A stretch of DNA of 64,000 nt, taken from positions 331,981 to 395,980 of the forward strand of contig NZ_NFHH01000001.1 of the NCBI RefSeq assembly GCF_002161285.1, written 5' to 3'. Shown here one piece after another: positions 9,781-18,378 of the stretch (its first letter is position 1; every line of letters starts with the position of its first letter). The stretch comes from Blautia sp. An81 (GTDB lineage Bacteria > Bacillota > Clostridia > Lachnospirales > Lachnospiraceae). The notes below the pieces were generated by a model that was not told where the DNA came from, did not search any database, and was given only the letters and a program-made list of their open reading frames with translations. Both the position numbers and the translations under genes were made by a program.

Positions 9781-9824
9781 GCCAGGAGGCAGGAGATGTT
9801 TACTCTTCCTGCCTCCTGGCTTTT
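9781..9824. terminator. Rho-independent terminator between convergent MATE and ABC permease genes
   Basis: A long near-perfect stem (GCCAGGAGGCAGGAG at 9781-9795 with its complement at 9806-9820) is followed by TTTT. It ends the MATE operon. The stop of the convergent permease gene lies in the loop, so it may serve both directions. Confidence 0.85.
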
Positions 9825-10948
9825 CCAACAGTCAGAGCCACCGCTACACAGGCCAGAGCAAAGAGAATCTGGATTCCCATTCCCTGAATCAGTGTGGTCT
9901 TCAGAGAGTCCGTCAGGGTTTCGTTAAAGCTGAGGATGGAAATATTCTGAGCATACCAGTAAGTAGGGAAAAACTGGCCGATTCTCCGGACCACTCCTGT
10001 TAATAATTCCAGAGGAACAAAAATCCCTCCCAGGAAGCAGAATCCCAGACTCAGCACATTGGCCATTCCATTTACCGCAGCCTCTGTCCTGGCCATGGAT
10101 CCTACAAAAAAGGCTGCTGCAAGGGCTCCCAGCATAATGGTAAATCCATTAAGCAGGATCAGCCATTTATTAGGGCTGCTCCAGAATTCGGAAAAGCAGG
10201 TTGCTATCCCGATCCCCTCGCAGAGTATCCAGGAAAAAATCCCCACTGTGAGAAATGCCAGGAGGCTTTGGATATTCTTATTTTTCAAAGTCATGCTGGA
10301 GGCCTCCAGTCTCCGACGGATGTCTATATTCTGATATTCCTTCTGGATAAGTCCCAGGACAAAGCAGAGGATACTAAAGTACAGATAGGGCATAAAGCGG
10401 AATACATTGTAGATTCCCAGATCTTCCCTGGAACTTTCCAGCTCTACCTGGGCCTGGATATCTGCTGTATCCAGCACATTCTCGGCGGCTTCTTCCTGGG
10501 TATATCCCCCAGCCAGATATACTCTGGCACTGTTGATAAAATTATCTACACGGCTATTCACATAATATTCCCACTGACTTCCAGATTCGGTAACAGATTC
10601 TACTTTTCTCTCTCCCTGAATACACTCCTCGTAAAAATTCTCCGGTATGATCACTGCATAGCGGATACGTCTGCCATAAACCGCCTCTGCCAGCTCATCC
10701 ATGTCATCTTCCATTACCGTCACATCATGATACTGCTCCAGATATTTCTCCAGAGCCTGGGACCACAGGCTGTTGTCCCTGTCTACAATTCCAATAGCAA
10801 GCCTTTCCTGAGAATAAGCCCCGGTGTTTTCTCCTCTGTTGGAAAGATATACCATAGAAACTGCCACGCCGAAAAAAATGGTGCAGTACAGAATAACTGT
10901 GGATACATTTCTTTTTAAAGCGATCAGATATCCTTTATATACTTTCAT
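9800..10948 (-). CDS. ABC-2 type exporter permease, second subunit
   Basis: The 382-residue protein has one N-terminal membrane helix, an external region of about 150 residues, then five or six helices near the C-terminus. This is the layout of ABC2_membrane_3 (YhgE/Pip-like or DrrB-like) permeases. The segment IGQFFPTYWYAQ near the last helices is typical. The start overlaps the end of the upstream permease gene, and the two are probably a heterodimer with the ATPase encoded further upstream. The substrate is not evident. A sensor kinase and NarL-type regulator are transcribed divergently just beyond the ATPase. Confidence 0.88.
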   Translation of the reverse strand: MKVYKGYLIALKRNVSTVILYCTIFFGVAVSMVYLSNRGENTGAYSQERLAIGIVDRDNSLWSQALEKYLEQYHDVTVMEDDMDELAEAVYGRRIRYAVIIPENFYEECIQGERKVESVTESGSQWEYYVNSRVDNFINSARVYLAGGYTQEEAAENVLDTADIQAQVELESSREDLGIYNVFRFMPYLYFSILCFVLGLIQKEYQNIDIRRRLEASSMTLKNKNIQSLLAFLTVGIFSWILCEGIGIATCFSEFWSSPNKWLILLNGFTIMLGALAAAFFVGSMARTEAAVNGMANVLSLGFCFLGGIFVPLELLTGVVRRIGQFFPTYWYAQNISILSFNETLTDSLKTTLIQGMGIQILFALACVAVALTVGKARRQEE

Positions 10949-12068
10949 ATCGCATTCTCCTCATTGATAAGACTGCCGCTCCCAGAAGCAGAATTCCGAA
11001 AAAAGTCAGCAAAGACAGGCTTCTGAAATATTTTTCTCCATCTTCGTAGATCAGCACGCTGTAAAAAGCATCAGTGATCAGGGCCCCCGGATTAATCCGG
11101 TTGATGACAGGCACATATGTCTCAATGGTCTCTTTCACTCCGCTGATCATCAGATCTGCTGCAAAAGAACAGGCAAGACTTTCTGCTACGATAATACCGT
11201 TTTTCAGGTTTGTACTCCAGGTTCCCACTGTTCCTATGACCATTCCGATACTGGAAGAATAAAGGGTCGCAACAAAACAGATCAGCAGGATTTCTCCTCC
11301 CTGTTCTCCAATGTGGATATCTCCCAGAACTGCGTCCATGTAAAAAAGCAGTACCAGAACTTCTGCGAAACTTATCAGCCAGGAAGAAAGGAGACTGGCG
11401 GTAATGGTCTTATAACGCTTTACACATCCTGCCGCCAGCCTGGCCCCTAAGTCAGAGGTATTTGCCTGGACGCCTACTGTATTATACATTCCCATAAAAC
11501 TTCCATAGAGGCAGGTCATGGCAATCAGGGCAAAGAAATAATTCTGAGTATAATCCAGGGAATCTCCCCGGAACGTCACTGTTTCTGTATAAGTTCCCCA
11601 CTCTCCCATGGCTTCTGCTGCTGCCTGGAGATTTTCCGGATGTTCTTTGACAATCTGGGCCAGCATATGTTCATTTTTCTCATAAATCTCCAATGTCTGG
11701 GAAAGAATGCTGGTGTATGTAGAGTCCTCTCCGATAACCAGCTTCTTCTCCTCCCCTCCGTAGAAAATCCCCAGAATTTCATCGTTTTTCAGAGCTTCCC
11801 TGGCCTCCTCCTGGCTCATGGGAATAATCTGAAACCAATCCTGGTCAAAGCTTTCCAGGTATTTCAGAAAAGCCTCTTCTTCCTGGCTGTCCGCATTTTG
11901 GTCTGTGACAAAAGCTGCCCGGATATCCTCCATGGCATGTTCTCCTATGGTCCCTCCCAGGGTAAAATGAAAAAGCGTAGACAGGATCAACGGAAAAAGC
12001 ATGGTCCAGAAAATATTGGATTTCTCCCGGATATTTACCAGGATCTGTCTTTTCATGATCTGAAGCAT
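10935..12068 (-). CDS. ABC-2 type exporter permease, first subunit
   Basis: The 377-residue protein has the same plan as its neighbour: one N-terminal helix (FWTMLFPLILSTLFHFTLG), a soluble external region of about 140 residues, and a C-terminal cluster of helices. Its stop overlaps the start of the second permease by 14 bp and it begins 12 bp after the ATPase, so the three genes form one operon. The ribosome site is GGAGGGACGTAAA before the ATG. It probably exports a hydrophobic or peptide-like compound. Confidence 0.88.
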   Translation of the reverse strand: MLQIMKRQILVNIREKSNIFWTMLFPLILSTLFHFTLGGTIGEHAMEDIRAAFVTDQNADSQEEEAFLKYLESFDQDWFQIIPMSQEEAREALKNDEILGIFYGGEEKKLVIGEDSTYTSILSQTLEIYEKNEHMLAQIVKEHPENLQAAAEAMGEWGTYTETVTFRGDSLDYTQNYFFALIAMTCLYGSFMGMYNTVGVQANTSDLGARLAAGCVKRYKTITASLLSSWLISFAEVLVLLFYMDAVLGDIHIGEQGGEILLICFVATLYSSSIGMVIGTVGTWSTNLKNGIIVAESLACSFAADLMISGVKETIETYVPVINRINPGALITDAFYSVLIYEDGEKYFRSLSLLTFFGILLLGAAVLSMRRMRYESI

Positions 12069-12080
12069 TTTACGTCCCTC

Positions 12081-13016
12081 CTAATCTCTCAGCTCTTTCC
12101 CTGTGATCTCCAGGAACACATCGTTTAAAGTAGGCAGCTCTGAAAAACATCTGCCGCAGGTAAGATTTTCTTCCTCCATATAGTGGAGAAGGCCCAGAAG
12201 ATGACTGCCGGTTCCCTGGAAACGCAGAGTAAGGTCTGCATCTTCATAAACAGTGGAAAATACCTGGGGCATATGGCAGATCACTTCCAGCTGCTCAGGT
12301 GTAAGATGGATACCTTCTACATGGACTTTCTCCCCGGTCTTAATCATATTTTTCAGCTCTTCCTTAGTTCCCAGGGCCAGACATCGCCCCTTATCCAGTA
12401 TGGCGATCCGGCTGCAGATCTGTTCCACCTCTTCCATGTAATGAGAAGTATAAATAATGGTAGAGCCCTGGCGGTTCATCTGGCAGATTCCCTCCAGGAT
12501 CTTATTCCTGCTCTGAGGGTCCACTGCCACCGTAGGTTCATCTAAAATGATCAGTCTGGGCTTATGGGCAATACCGCAGGCAATATTCAGTCTCCTTAAA
12601 AGCCCTCCTGACAGCTTTTTGGGCCGTTTTTTCTCATAACCCTCCAGTCCGGTGAAAGCTATGGCCTCCTCCACCAGTTTTTTCCTTTCCCTTTTATCCG
12701 GCACATAGAGACCGCAGAAATAATCGATATTTTCATAGACTGTCAGCTCATGAAATACCGCCACATTCTGCATGACAATTCCAATCTGCCGCTTGATCTC
12801 ATAGCTGTCCGGCTCCATTTCCTGGCCAAAAATCTTAATGCTTCCTTTGTCAAATTTCAAAAGAGCCAGCAGACAGTTGATCACTGTGGTTTTTCCGGAA
12901 CCGTTTGGCCCCAGAAGGCCAAAAATCTCTCCCTCCTCTATATCCAAATTCAGATGGTCCAGGGCTACGGTGTCTTTATATCTTTTTACCAGATTTCTGA
13001 TTTCAATCATAGACAT
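12081..13016 (-). CDS. ABC transporter ATP-binding protein (DrrA/CcmA type)
   Basis: The ATPase shows Walker A GPNGSGKTT, a Q-loop IVMQN, the signature LSGGLLRRL, Walker B LIILDEPT and an H-switch TSHYMEEVE. A C-terminal extension of about 90 residues is usual in drug-export ATPases. The start is the ATG at 13016, with AAAGGAG eight bases upstream; a longer frame to 13046 lacks such a site. It powers the two permeases downstream in the same operon. The operon is divergent from a kinase/regulator pair that probably controls it. Confidence 0.9.
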   Translation of the reverse strand: MSMIEIRNLVKRYKDTVALDHLNLDIEEGEIFGLLGPNGSGKTTVINCLLALLKFDKGSIKIFGQEMEPDSYEIKRQIGIVMQNVAVFHELTVYENIDYFCGLYVPDKRERKKLVEEAIAFTGLEGYEKKRPKKLSGGLLRRLNIACGIAHKPRLIILDEPTVAVDPQSRNKILEGICQMNRQGSTIIYTSHYMEEVEQICSRIAILDKGRCLALGTKEELKNMIKTGEKVHVEGIHLTPEQLEVICHMPQVFSTVYEDADLTLRFQGTGSHLLGLLHYMEEENLTCGRCFSELPTLNDVFLEITGKELRD

Positions 13017-13140
13017 GTTCCAGTCTCCTTTCCTGTAAGGTTTCACAAAATCCTGCTGCGGACTGCTCCGCTGTCTGATTCTGAATTTATCATAACAGAC
13101 TTCACGGCTCCTTCACAGTGTCTCCTGTCAGAATCCTCCA

Positions 13141-13183
13141 TGACAAATGTCACATAGGCAGTTGGGAAAAATCATGATATACT
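13141..13183. promoter_or_regulatory. Dyad TGACAAATGTCA and extended -10 promoter
   Basis: The inverted repeat TGACA-AA-TGTCA (13141-13152) lies between the divergent ABC operon and kinase gene. TGATATACT (TATACT at 13178-13183) is an extended -10 box for the kinase gene with no good -35. A weak -35 with an upstream dyad fits activation by the NarL-type regulator encoded downstream, but binding is not shown. Confidence 0.45.
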
Positions 13184-13211
13184 GATAAAAACGGGAAAGG
13201 GGGATTGTATT

Positions 13212-14312
13212 TTGAACCGTCTTACAGATAAGGCTCTGCTTCTTCTCTATTCGCTGGGCTCCTGTCTGCTTCTCCAGACAGGCCCTGTATATGTATGTTT
13301 CTTTTTTCTGGCCGCAGCTCTTTCTGCCCTTTTTGAAGTCTGCCCAAAGAAACCCTTTCCTCTTCTATCTCTGGCCCTCTATGGCCTCATAACCCTGATT
13401 TTCCCTCAGGGAGTTTTCTTCTTTCCCCTTCTGGCCTATGACTATTTTTCTGCCCTCTTCTCTGCTTCCGGCAGATTCTGGGCTCTGGTGCCTCTGGGAG
13501 TCCTGTTTTTCTTCCCTGCCTCTAAGTATTCTTCCTTTGTCATCTATTATCTTCTCATGGGAATCTGTCTTGGAGGACTTTTGTGGTACCGCAGCACTTC
13601 TTATGAAAAACTTTCTCAAAATTACAAGAAAGTCCGGGATGATGGAATTGAACATAATCTGTTGTTAAAGGAAAAAAATAAGACTTTGATCGAGAAACAG
13701 AATTATGAGATCTACGCCGCCACCTTAAAAGAACGGAACCGGATTGCCAGGGAAATCCATGACCACGTAGGCCACATGCTCTCCCGGGCCATCTTACTCA
13801 CCGGGGCTATGAAAACAGTCTTCCGCGATCCTTCTGCCAAAGAACCTCTGTCTCAGTTAGAAGACACCTTAAATACTGCCATGAACAATATCCGGGAAAG
13901 CGTCCACGACCTTCACAATGAGGCCGTAAACTTAAGAGAAACTGCCGAAAATCTGGTAGCAGACTTCCATTACTGTCCGGTCTCTCTGGAATACGATATA
14001 GACAATCCGCCTCCGCCTCAGATACGTTACTGCTTTATCGCCATTTTAAAAGAAGGGCTTTCTAATATTTCTGCCCACAGTCAGGCAGATAAGGCCTGGG
14101 TGACTATCCGGGAGCACCCGGCCATGTATCAGCTCATCATCCGGGACAACGGCACTGGAGGAAACTTCTCTCCCGGCAAAGGCATTGGCCTGTCCAATAT
14201 GCAGGAGCGTGTGGAAGCGCTGAAGGGTACCATTCATTTTCAGGAAAATAAAGGATTTCAGATTTTTGTTACGATCCCAAAGGAAAAAACGGAGAATTCT
14301 ATTTTAGAATAA
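13212..14312 (+). CDS. DesK/LiaS-type sensor histidine kinase (HisKA_3)
   Basis: About 125 hydrophobic residues make four or five membrane helices. A short coiled coil leads to the HisKA_3 box REIHDHVGHML, whose histidine is the phospho-acceptor. The HATPase part has HSQADKAWVTI, DNGTGG and GIGLSNMQERVEAL. The start is TTG, placed behind AAAGGGGGA. Kinases of this group sense the membrane or envelope stress through their helices (family knowledge). The regulator gene follows 13 bp later and the ABC exporter operon is divergent. Confidence 0.9.
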   Translation: MNRLTDKALLLLYSLGSCLLLQTGPVYVCFFFLAAALSALFEVCPKKPFPLLSLALYGLITLIFPQGVFFFPLLAYDYFSALFSASGRFWALVPLGVLFFFPASKYSSFVIYYLLMGICLGGLLWYRSTSYEKLSQNYKKVRDDGIEHNLLLKEKNKTLIEKQNYEIYAATLKERNRIAREIHDHVGHMLSRAILLTGAMKTVFRDPSAKEPLSQLEDTLNTAMNNIRESVHDLHNEAVNLRETAENLVADFHYCPVSLEYDIDNPPPPQIRYCFIAILKEGLSNISAHSQADKAWVTIREHPAMYQLIIRDNGTGGNFSPGKGIGLSNMQERVEALKGTIHFQENKGFQIFVTIPKEKTENSILE

Positions 14313-14325
14313 CAGGAGATGTATT

Positions 14326-14946
14326 ATGAGAGTTTTGCTTGTAGACGATGATTTTTTAATTACCACTGCCCTAAAAACCATTTTAGAGGCAGATAAAGAG
14401 ATTGAAGTCTGTGGTTCCGGAAAAAGCGGAAAAGAAGCAGTATCCCTGTATGCCTCCCTGATTCCGGACATTCTTCTTATGGATATCCGTATGGAAGAGA
14501 TGGACGGTCTGGCAGCTTCAAAAGAGATTCTTTCCAGGCATCCCCAGGCCAGAATCCTGCTCCTCACTACCTTTTTGGATGACGAGTACATAATCCAGGC
14601 CTTAAAGCTGGGGGCTAAAGGTTATCTTTTAAAACAGGATTACAACAGCATCATTCCTGCTCTGAAAGCAGTATTCTCTGGCCAGACAGTCTACGGAAGC
14701 GAGATCACGGCAAAACTCCCGGGACTTCTGAACAATCAAAAAAGTTTTCCCTGGGAAGATTATCACATCGGTCCCAGGGAATTAGAAGTGATCGATCTGG
14801 TTGCCCAGGGGCTGAGCAACAAAGAAATTGCTGGCAAATTATATTTAAGCGAGGGAACTGTCCGGAATTATCTCAGCGCCGTACTGGATAAACTGGAACT
14901 TCGAGACAGGACGCAGCTGGCGGTGTTTTATCTGAAGAACAAATAA
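14326..14946 (+). CDS. NarL/LuxR-family response regulator
   Basis: This 206-residue protein has a receiver (DDDF near residue 7, phospho-acceptor in LLMDIRMEEMDG near 54, conserved lysine in GYLLKQD near 104) and a LuxR-type HTH (GPRELEVIDLVAQGLSNKEI, then LSEGTVRNYLSAVLDKL). Its ribosome site AGGAGATGTATT overlaps the intergenic region after the kinase. It is the partner of that kinase, and the divergent ABC exporter is its likely target. Confidence 0.93.
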   Translation: MRVLLVDDDFLITTALKTILEADKEIEVCGSGKSGKEAVSLYASLIPDILLMDIRMEEMDGLAASKEILSRHPQARILLLTTFLDDEYIIQALKLGAKGYLLKQDYNSIIPALKAVFSGQTVYGSEITAKLPGLLNNQKSFPWEDYHIGPRELEVIDLVAQGLSNKEIAGKLYLSEGTVRNYLSAVLDKLELRDRTQLAVFYLKNK

Positions 14947-14976
14947 CAGTGCCGGCTCTTTTCCAGATAGAGCAAT

Positions 14977-15022
14977 CGGGGTGCCGCAAAATTGCCAAAT
15001 TCGGTAATTTTGCGGCACCCCG
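14977..15022. repeat. Perfect 17-bp inverted repeat
   Basis: CGGGGTGCCGCAAAATT (14977-14993) and its exact complement (15006-15022) are separated by 12 bp. The stem is long and perfect, but no T-run follows on either strand. It could be a weak terminator for the regulator gene or a REP/MITE-like unit. Confidence 0.7.
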
Positions 15023-15031
15023 TCATTTCTG

Positions 15032-15283
15032 CTAATATTTAATTTTTACAATCTCGCCTGTTTTCCAGGCTTCTGTTGTGGCAAATCCAATCTGTGTAGA
15101 CTTTGTTCCATCGTACACTGTAACTTCCGGTTTTCTTCCGTTCATTACGCAATCGATAAATTCTTCCATCTGATGTATATTCATGGGATTTCTGACATAT
15201 AGAAATCCTTCTTTCAATCTATTGATAAACCAGTCCGAATAATAGTTAGGCACGTCTGTTCTTCTGCTTACGCTTAGTATCAT
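15032..15283 (-). pseudogene. Chimeric ORF: DUF1848 N-terminus joined to Gfo/Idh/MocA oxidoreductase C-terminus
   Basis: The 83 codons form one open frame made of two unrelated ends. The first 35 residues (MILSVSRRTDVPNYYSDWF, then VRNPMNIHQ) match the start of DUF1848 proteins, which are about 300 residues long. From MEEFIDCVMNGRKPEV onward they match the last 45 residues of Gfo/Idh/MocA oxidoreductases (EAWKTGEIVKI). An internal deletion that joined two neighbouring genes in frame explains this best. No function is expected, although the reading frame and start are intact. Confidence 0.65.
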
Positions 15284-15321
15284 AACGGCTCCTCAGCATC
15301 GATTCCATCTGCTCTTTTAAT

Positions 15322-16017
15322 TCATCGGCAGAATGGACAGCGTTTCCCAATACATTGATTATTTTGACTGCTGTAAGAACATCGGATCTTTTGCATCTCC
15401 ATAGAGATCCCCAGATTTTCTTTTACAAAATCAACTGCTTTAAGAATGGAAAGATAAGAATCGCGTTTGCAGCACCGGGGACCGCCGATTTCTCCGATGG
15501 CTCCTAAAGCGCTGGCCGTCATTTTATGAGAAAGTCCAAAATTTTCTTTTCCTAAAGGTGTAGAACCGGTAACAATGGAAATAAACATTCCTGTACTGAT
15601 TCCCGCTCCACAGGCGCCCCAGAATCCACATGCTCCTCCTGGAACAGAACTCCCCCGGCTGTTCATCTCTACCAGCGCTTTTTTCAGATCCAGTTCTCCG
15701 CCGGAATTTTTATAAGCAGTCAGAAGGGCCATGCCTACCATGATATGGTGTTCCGGTCCATGCATATGACAAAAAGGCAGCGCCATCATTTCATTGAGGA
15801 TTACAACCGGATTTTTCGACGGCTGACTCATGCAGAGTCCCACAAGGCTGTCAATCCCCTTCATATGACATTCATTGCAGACATAATGACCATTGATACA
15901 TCTTGTTTTGCTCTTTTCTTTCTTATGGCACAGCTCACATTCCATTTCTATATCTTCCTGAAGATACTCCAGGGGCGCTTTACAAATTAAACATTCTTCT
16001 TTCATATCATCTACCAT
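15322..16017 (-). CDS. DUF5714 cysteine-rich protein
   Basis: The protein has three Cys pairs near its start (CLIC, CELC, CNEC), then HMHGPEHHIMVGMALL and a glycine-rich segment GGACGFWGACGAGISTGMF, ending in a Cys-rich tail. These features belong to DUF5714, which is found in anaerobes and often sits near radical-SAM or methyltransferase genes; its function is not established. The open frame reaches 16086, but a promoter (TTGAAG, 17 bp, TATAAT) lies inside that extension, so translation must begin at 16017 (ATG GTA GAT) or 16005 (ATG AAA GAA). Paired cysteines suggest metal binding. Confidence 0.8.
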   Translation of the reverse strand: MVDDMKEECLICKAPLEYLQEDIEMECELCHKKEKSKTRCINGHYVCNECHMKGIDSLVGLCMSQPSKNPVVILNEMMALPFCHMHGPEHHIMVGMALLTAYKNSGGELDLKKALVEMNSRGSSVPGGACGFWGACGAGISTGMFISIVTGSTPLGKENFGLSHKMTASALGAIGEIGGPRCCKRDSYLSILKAVDFVKENLGISMEMQKIRCSYSSQNNQCIGKRCPFCR

Positions 16018-16057
16018 TCTCCCGATTGCCGGAATCCTTTGCTTTTTTTCTGATTTG

Positions 16058-16086
16058 ATTATAGCAAAAGGGCTCTGATGCTTCAA
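16058..16086 (-). promoter_or_regulatory. Sigma-A promoter for the DUF5714 gene
   Basis: On the minus strand TTGAAG (16086-16081), a 17-bp spacer and TATAAT (16063-16058) form a good promoter. Its position inside the longest frame decides the shorter gene start. Confidence 0.75.
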
Positions 16087-16120
16087 TCAGAACCCCTTTA
16101 TATCTTTAAGTTATAATAAA

Positions 16121-16222
16121 TTACCGCAGACAATAATCCGAATTGCTGCCAAAGATACGTTCCATTACCTCAACCTGCTCTTTTGGGGAAATCAGTAAAG
16201 AGGATTCAATCCCAAAACCTGT
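16121..16222 (-). pseudogene. Short remnant resembling the C-terminus of a BlaR1/class D beta-lactamase-like protein
   Basis: A 33-codon stretch with no start codon reads GIESSLLISPKEQVEVMERIF. This recalls the ESSLKISPxEQV motif near the end of penicillin-binding sensor and class D beta-lactamase proteins. An in-frame stop lies just upstream, so only a scrap remains. The match is by eye on about 20 residues and may be chance. The rest of the interval between DUF5714 and the VWA gene shows nothing else. Confidence 0.25.
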
Positions 16223-16269
16223 TTACATCATCGAACTTTTCTGATCTAAAACAGTCATAAGATATCTAT

Positions 16270-16950
16270 TCATATTCTATCCTGAAATTTTCTTCGCTCA
16301 TATCTTTTACCAAGTCTTTCTCTGCTATTATAATCGGCATTAATTTTCTTTTTCCAATCAACCGACAATGGTGCTGCACTCGCTCTCACGCTGGTAATCG
16401 CCTCGCTGATAACCTCGTAATTGAGAGCAGTTCCAATCTGATCACAGTGATAATTTGCAGCCATAGATTCATCAATACCAAATCTTTTCGCTTCTGCCGC
16501 CGCATCAATATTAGCTCCAAGGAAAAGAAACTCCCAGCCATAATGCTCCTTTTGACGTTTAATCATACGGCTGACCTTATCATAAGTGTAATGATGACTT
16601 GCATTTTCCATGCCGTCAGTGGTAATAATAAAAAGCGTCTTCTCCGGCACATCTTCCTTCCGGGCATATTTGTGGATATTCCCAATATGATGGATCGCCC
16701 CACCCACGGCATCTAAAAGTGCTGTACAGCCGCGGACAAAATAGTCCCTTTCAGTAAGGTTTGGCACATCTGCAATGGCAATACGGTCATGGACAACTTC
16801 CGTCTGGTTATCAAACAGCACTGTAGATACTACGGCATCCCCTGGTTCCTTACGCTGCTTTTTCAACATAGAGTTGAAACCACCAATGGTATCCATCTCC
16901 AGCCCCGACATGGAACCACTACGATCTAAGATAAATACTAATTCAGTCAT
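16270..16950 (-). CDS. VWA-domain protein with intact MIDAS
   Basis: The 226-residue protein is a single von Willebrand A domain. The metal site is complete: D9, S11 and S13 in ILDRSGSMSG, the threonine in GCTALLDAVG, and the aspartate in ITTDGMEN. VWA proteins of this kind (TerY-like) act as metal-dependent adaptors in stress or phage-defence gene sets (family knowledge). It follows the macro-domain gene on the same strand after 82 bp and has its own AGGAGGATTTTAAA ribosome site. No kinase or phosphatase partner of the TerY triad is present nearby. Confidence 0.88.
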   Translation of the reverse strand: MTELVFILDRSGSMSGLEMDTIGGFNSMLKKQRKEPGDAVVSTVLFDNQTEVVHDRIAIADVPNLTERDYFVRGCTALLDAVGGAIHHIGNIHKYARKEDVPEKTLFIITTDGMENASHHYTYDKVSRMIKRQKEHYGWEFLFLGANIDAAAEAKRFGIDESMAANYHCDQIGTALNYEVISEAITSVRASAAPLSVDWKKKINADYNSRERLGKRYERRKFQDRI

Positions 16951-17032
16951 TTTAAAATCCTCCTGTTTTCTTTATTGTGATTTTAGTATAAGTAAAATAG
17001 GAGGATAAATGGTCGAATGGTATGCGACATTT

Positions 17033-18103
17033 TTATGCGCCGATCAACGGTTGGTCAAATGCAAACAGGACTTCATTTAATTCAAACACATTGTAATTTC
17101 CATTTACAAGAAAATACTCCACGATCACATCAAATTTACTGCTATAAGAAAGAGCAAATCCAGCCCGTCCAATAAAATCCTTTGTTTCATCGATATCTAA
17201 TTCCAAGGCGAAGGCAAAAGCCAGCGCCGTTGTCTTGGATGGCTTGTATTCTGGGTTGTTCCGGATTTTTGAAAATAATTTTCTATCGACATTAGCCTTT
17301 TTGTAAATCTCTGAGTCCTTTTTCCCGGTACGGTCAATCAGCTTTAGGAGCGTCTCGGAAAATCCCGCATCCAAATTATTTAGAAGAGTCCCCCAATCAT
17401 CAACCTCCGTTGGAGCCGGTGCTCCAACAGACATATCAAAGTTCGCTTTTGATGTCTTGGACTTATCAATCTCCCCAAAGATTTGATTACGACCCTTCAG
17501 TCGTTCACTTCTTCTCCTTGTTTTAAGCCGAGAAGTATATACACTCTCCGTACCATACTCACCAAGTATTTTGCTACGAATGTAATTTTCATCAATATAA
17601 CTGCTTACGGATTTGAACAGCTTCTCTGATAGGGCAAAGGCTTCCCTTTCAAACACAACCAGATAGATCTGCATCTCATTTTCCAAAAGGAAAGAGCTGA
17701 TCTCACGGACAGCTATTTGCAAGGCCAATGGCTTAGGAAAACCATAATTACCTGTGGATATCAGAGGGAAAGCAATGGACTCACACCCATGCTCCTTTGC
17801 TAACGCCAGGGACTTCCGGTAGCATGATGACAGTATCTGTTCCTCACCATGATTACCACCATCCCATACTGGGCCGACAGTATGGATCACATATCTGGCA
17901 TCTAATTCAAAACCAGGGGTGACAACAGCATCACCAAAGCCGATACAGCCAATCTTCTGTCTAGCTACAAGCAGTTCATGTCCTGCCTTTTTATGTATCC
18001 CACTGTCAACTCCAAAGCCAATGACTGGATTAGGATTTGCAGTGTTCACCACTGCATCCACCTTCATATTTACAATATCATTTCGTACTATTTCAAAAGG
18101 CAT
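17033..18103 (-). CDS. Macro-domain (ADP-ribose-binding) protein with extra C-terminal domain
   Basis: Residues 1-170 form a macro domain, with VDAVVNTANPNPVIGFGVDSG and the phosphate-loop motif STGNYGFPKP. Such domains bind or hydrolyse ADP-ribose derivatives. A charged linker with RRRSERLKGR follows. The last 110 residues (SETLLKLIDRTGKKDSEIYKK onward) form a helical domain with an HTH-like look that recurs at the end of Firmicute macro proteins and may bind nucleic acid. The gene starts 9 bp after a 46-residue ORF and precedes a VWA gene, so the three look like one operon. A role in handling ADP-ribosylation during stress or phage attack is an inference. Confidence 0.88.
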   Translation of the reverse strand: MPFEIVRNDIVNMKVDAVVNTANPNPVIGFGVDSGIHKKAGHELLVARQKIGCIGFGDAVVTPGFELDARYVIHTVGPVWDGGNHGEEQILSSCYRKSLALAKEHGCESIAFPLISTGNYGFPKPLALQIAVREISSFLLENEMQIYLVVFEREAFALSEKLFKSVSSYIDENYIRSKILGEYGTESVYTSRLKTRRRSERLKGRNQIFGEIDKSKTSKANFDMSVGAPAPTEVDDWGTLLNNLDAGFSETLLKLIDRTGKKDSEIYKKANVDRKLFSKIRNNPEYKPSKTTALAFAFALELDIDETKDFIGRAGFALSYSSKFDVIVEYFLVNGNYNVFELNEVLFAFDQPLIGA

Positions 18104-18112
18104 ATCAATACT

Positions 18113-18253
18113 CTATCCTTTCCGTTTCACATATTCCAGTTCAATATCATATCCTAATCCCTCAAGCATCTGCACGAAGGTCTTATTTACAACTCTATAC
18201 TCACAAGCAAATTGATTCGTAATTTCGTTTCTTAATTCGTCAACTTTCCTCAT
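18113..18253 (-). CDS. 46-residue protein leading the macro/VWA operon
   Basis: The ATG at 18253 has GGAG eight bases upstream. The product begins MRKVDELRNEITNQF, is charged and helical, and ends in KRKG. The end of this gene (AAAGGA) supplies the ribosome site of the macro gene 9 bp later, so the two are translationally linked. I do not recognise a family; the size and position suggest a regulator or partner peptide. Confidence 0.6.
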   Translation of the reverse strand: MRKVDELRNEITNQFACEYRVVNKTFVQMLEGLGYDIELEYVKRKG

Positions 18254-18333
18254 TGTTGTCTCCACAATTTAATAATTTAATAACGTTATTCTATCATATT
18301 TTGTCACCCTTTACTATCCGGAAAAAGTACAAG

Positions 18334-18370
18334 AAAAAAAGCCGATCAGGACTCTTACATCCCAATCGGC
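18334..18370 (-). terminator. Terminator behind the tape-measure-like mini-gene
   Basis: GCCGAT (18341-18346) and ATCGGC (18365-18370) pair, with further pairing inside. On the minus strand the stem is followed by TTTTTTT (18340-18334). Confidence 0.8.
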
Positions 18371-18378
18371 CTCTTTTC

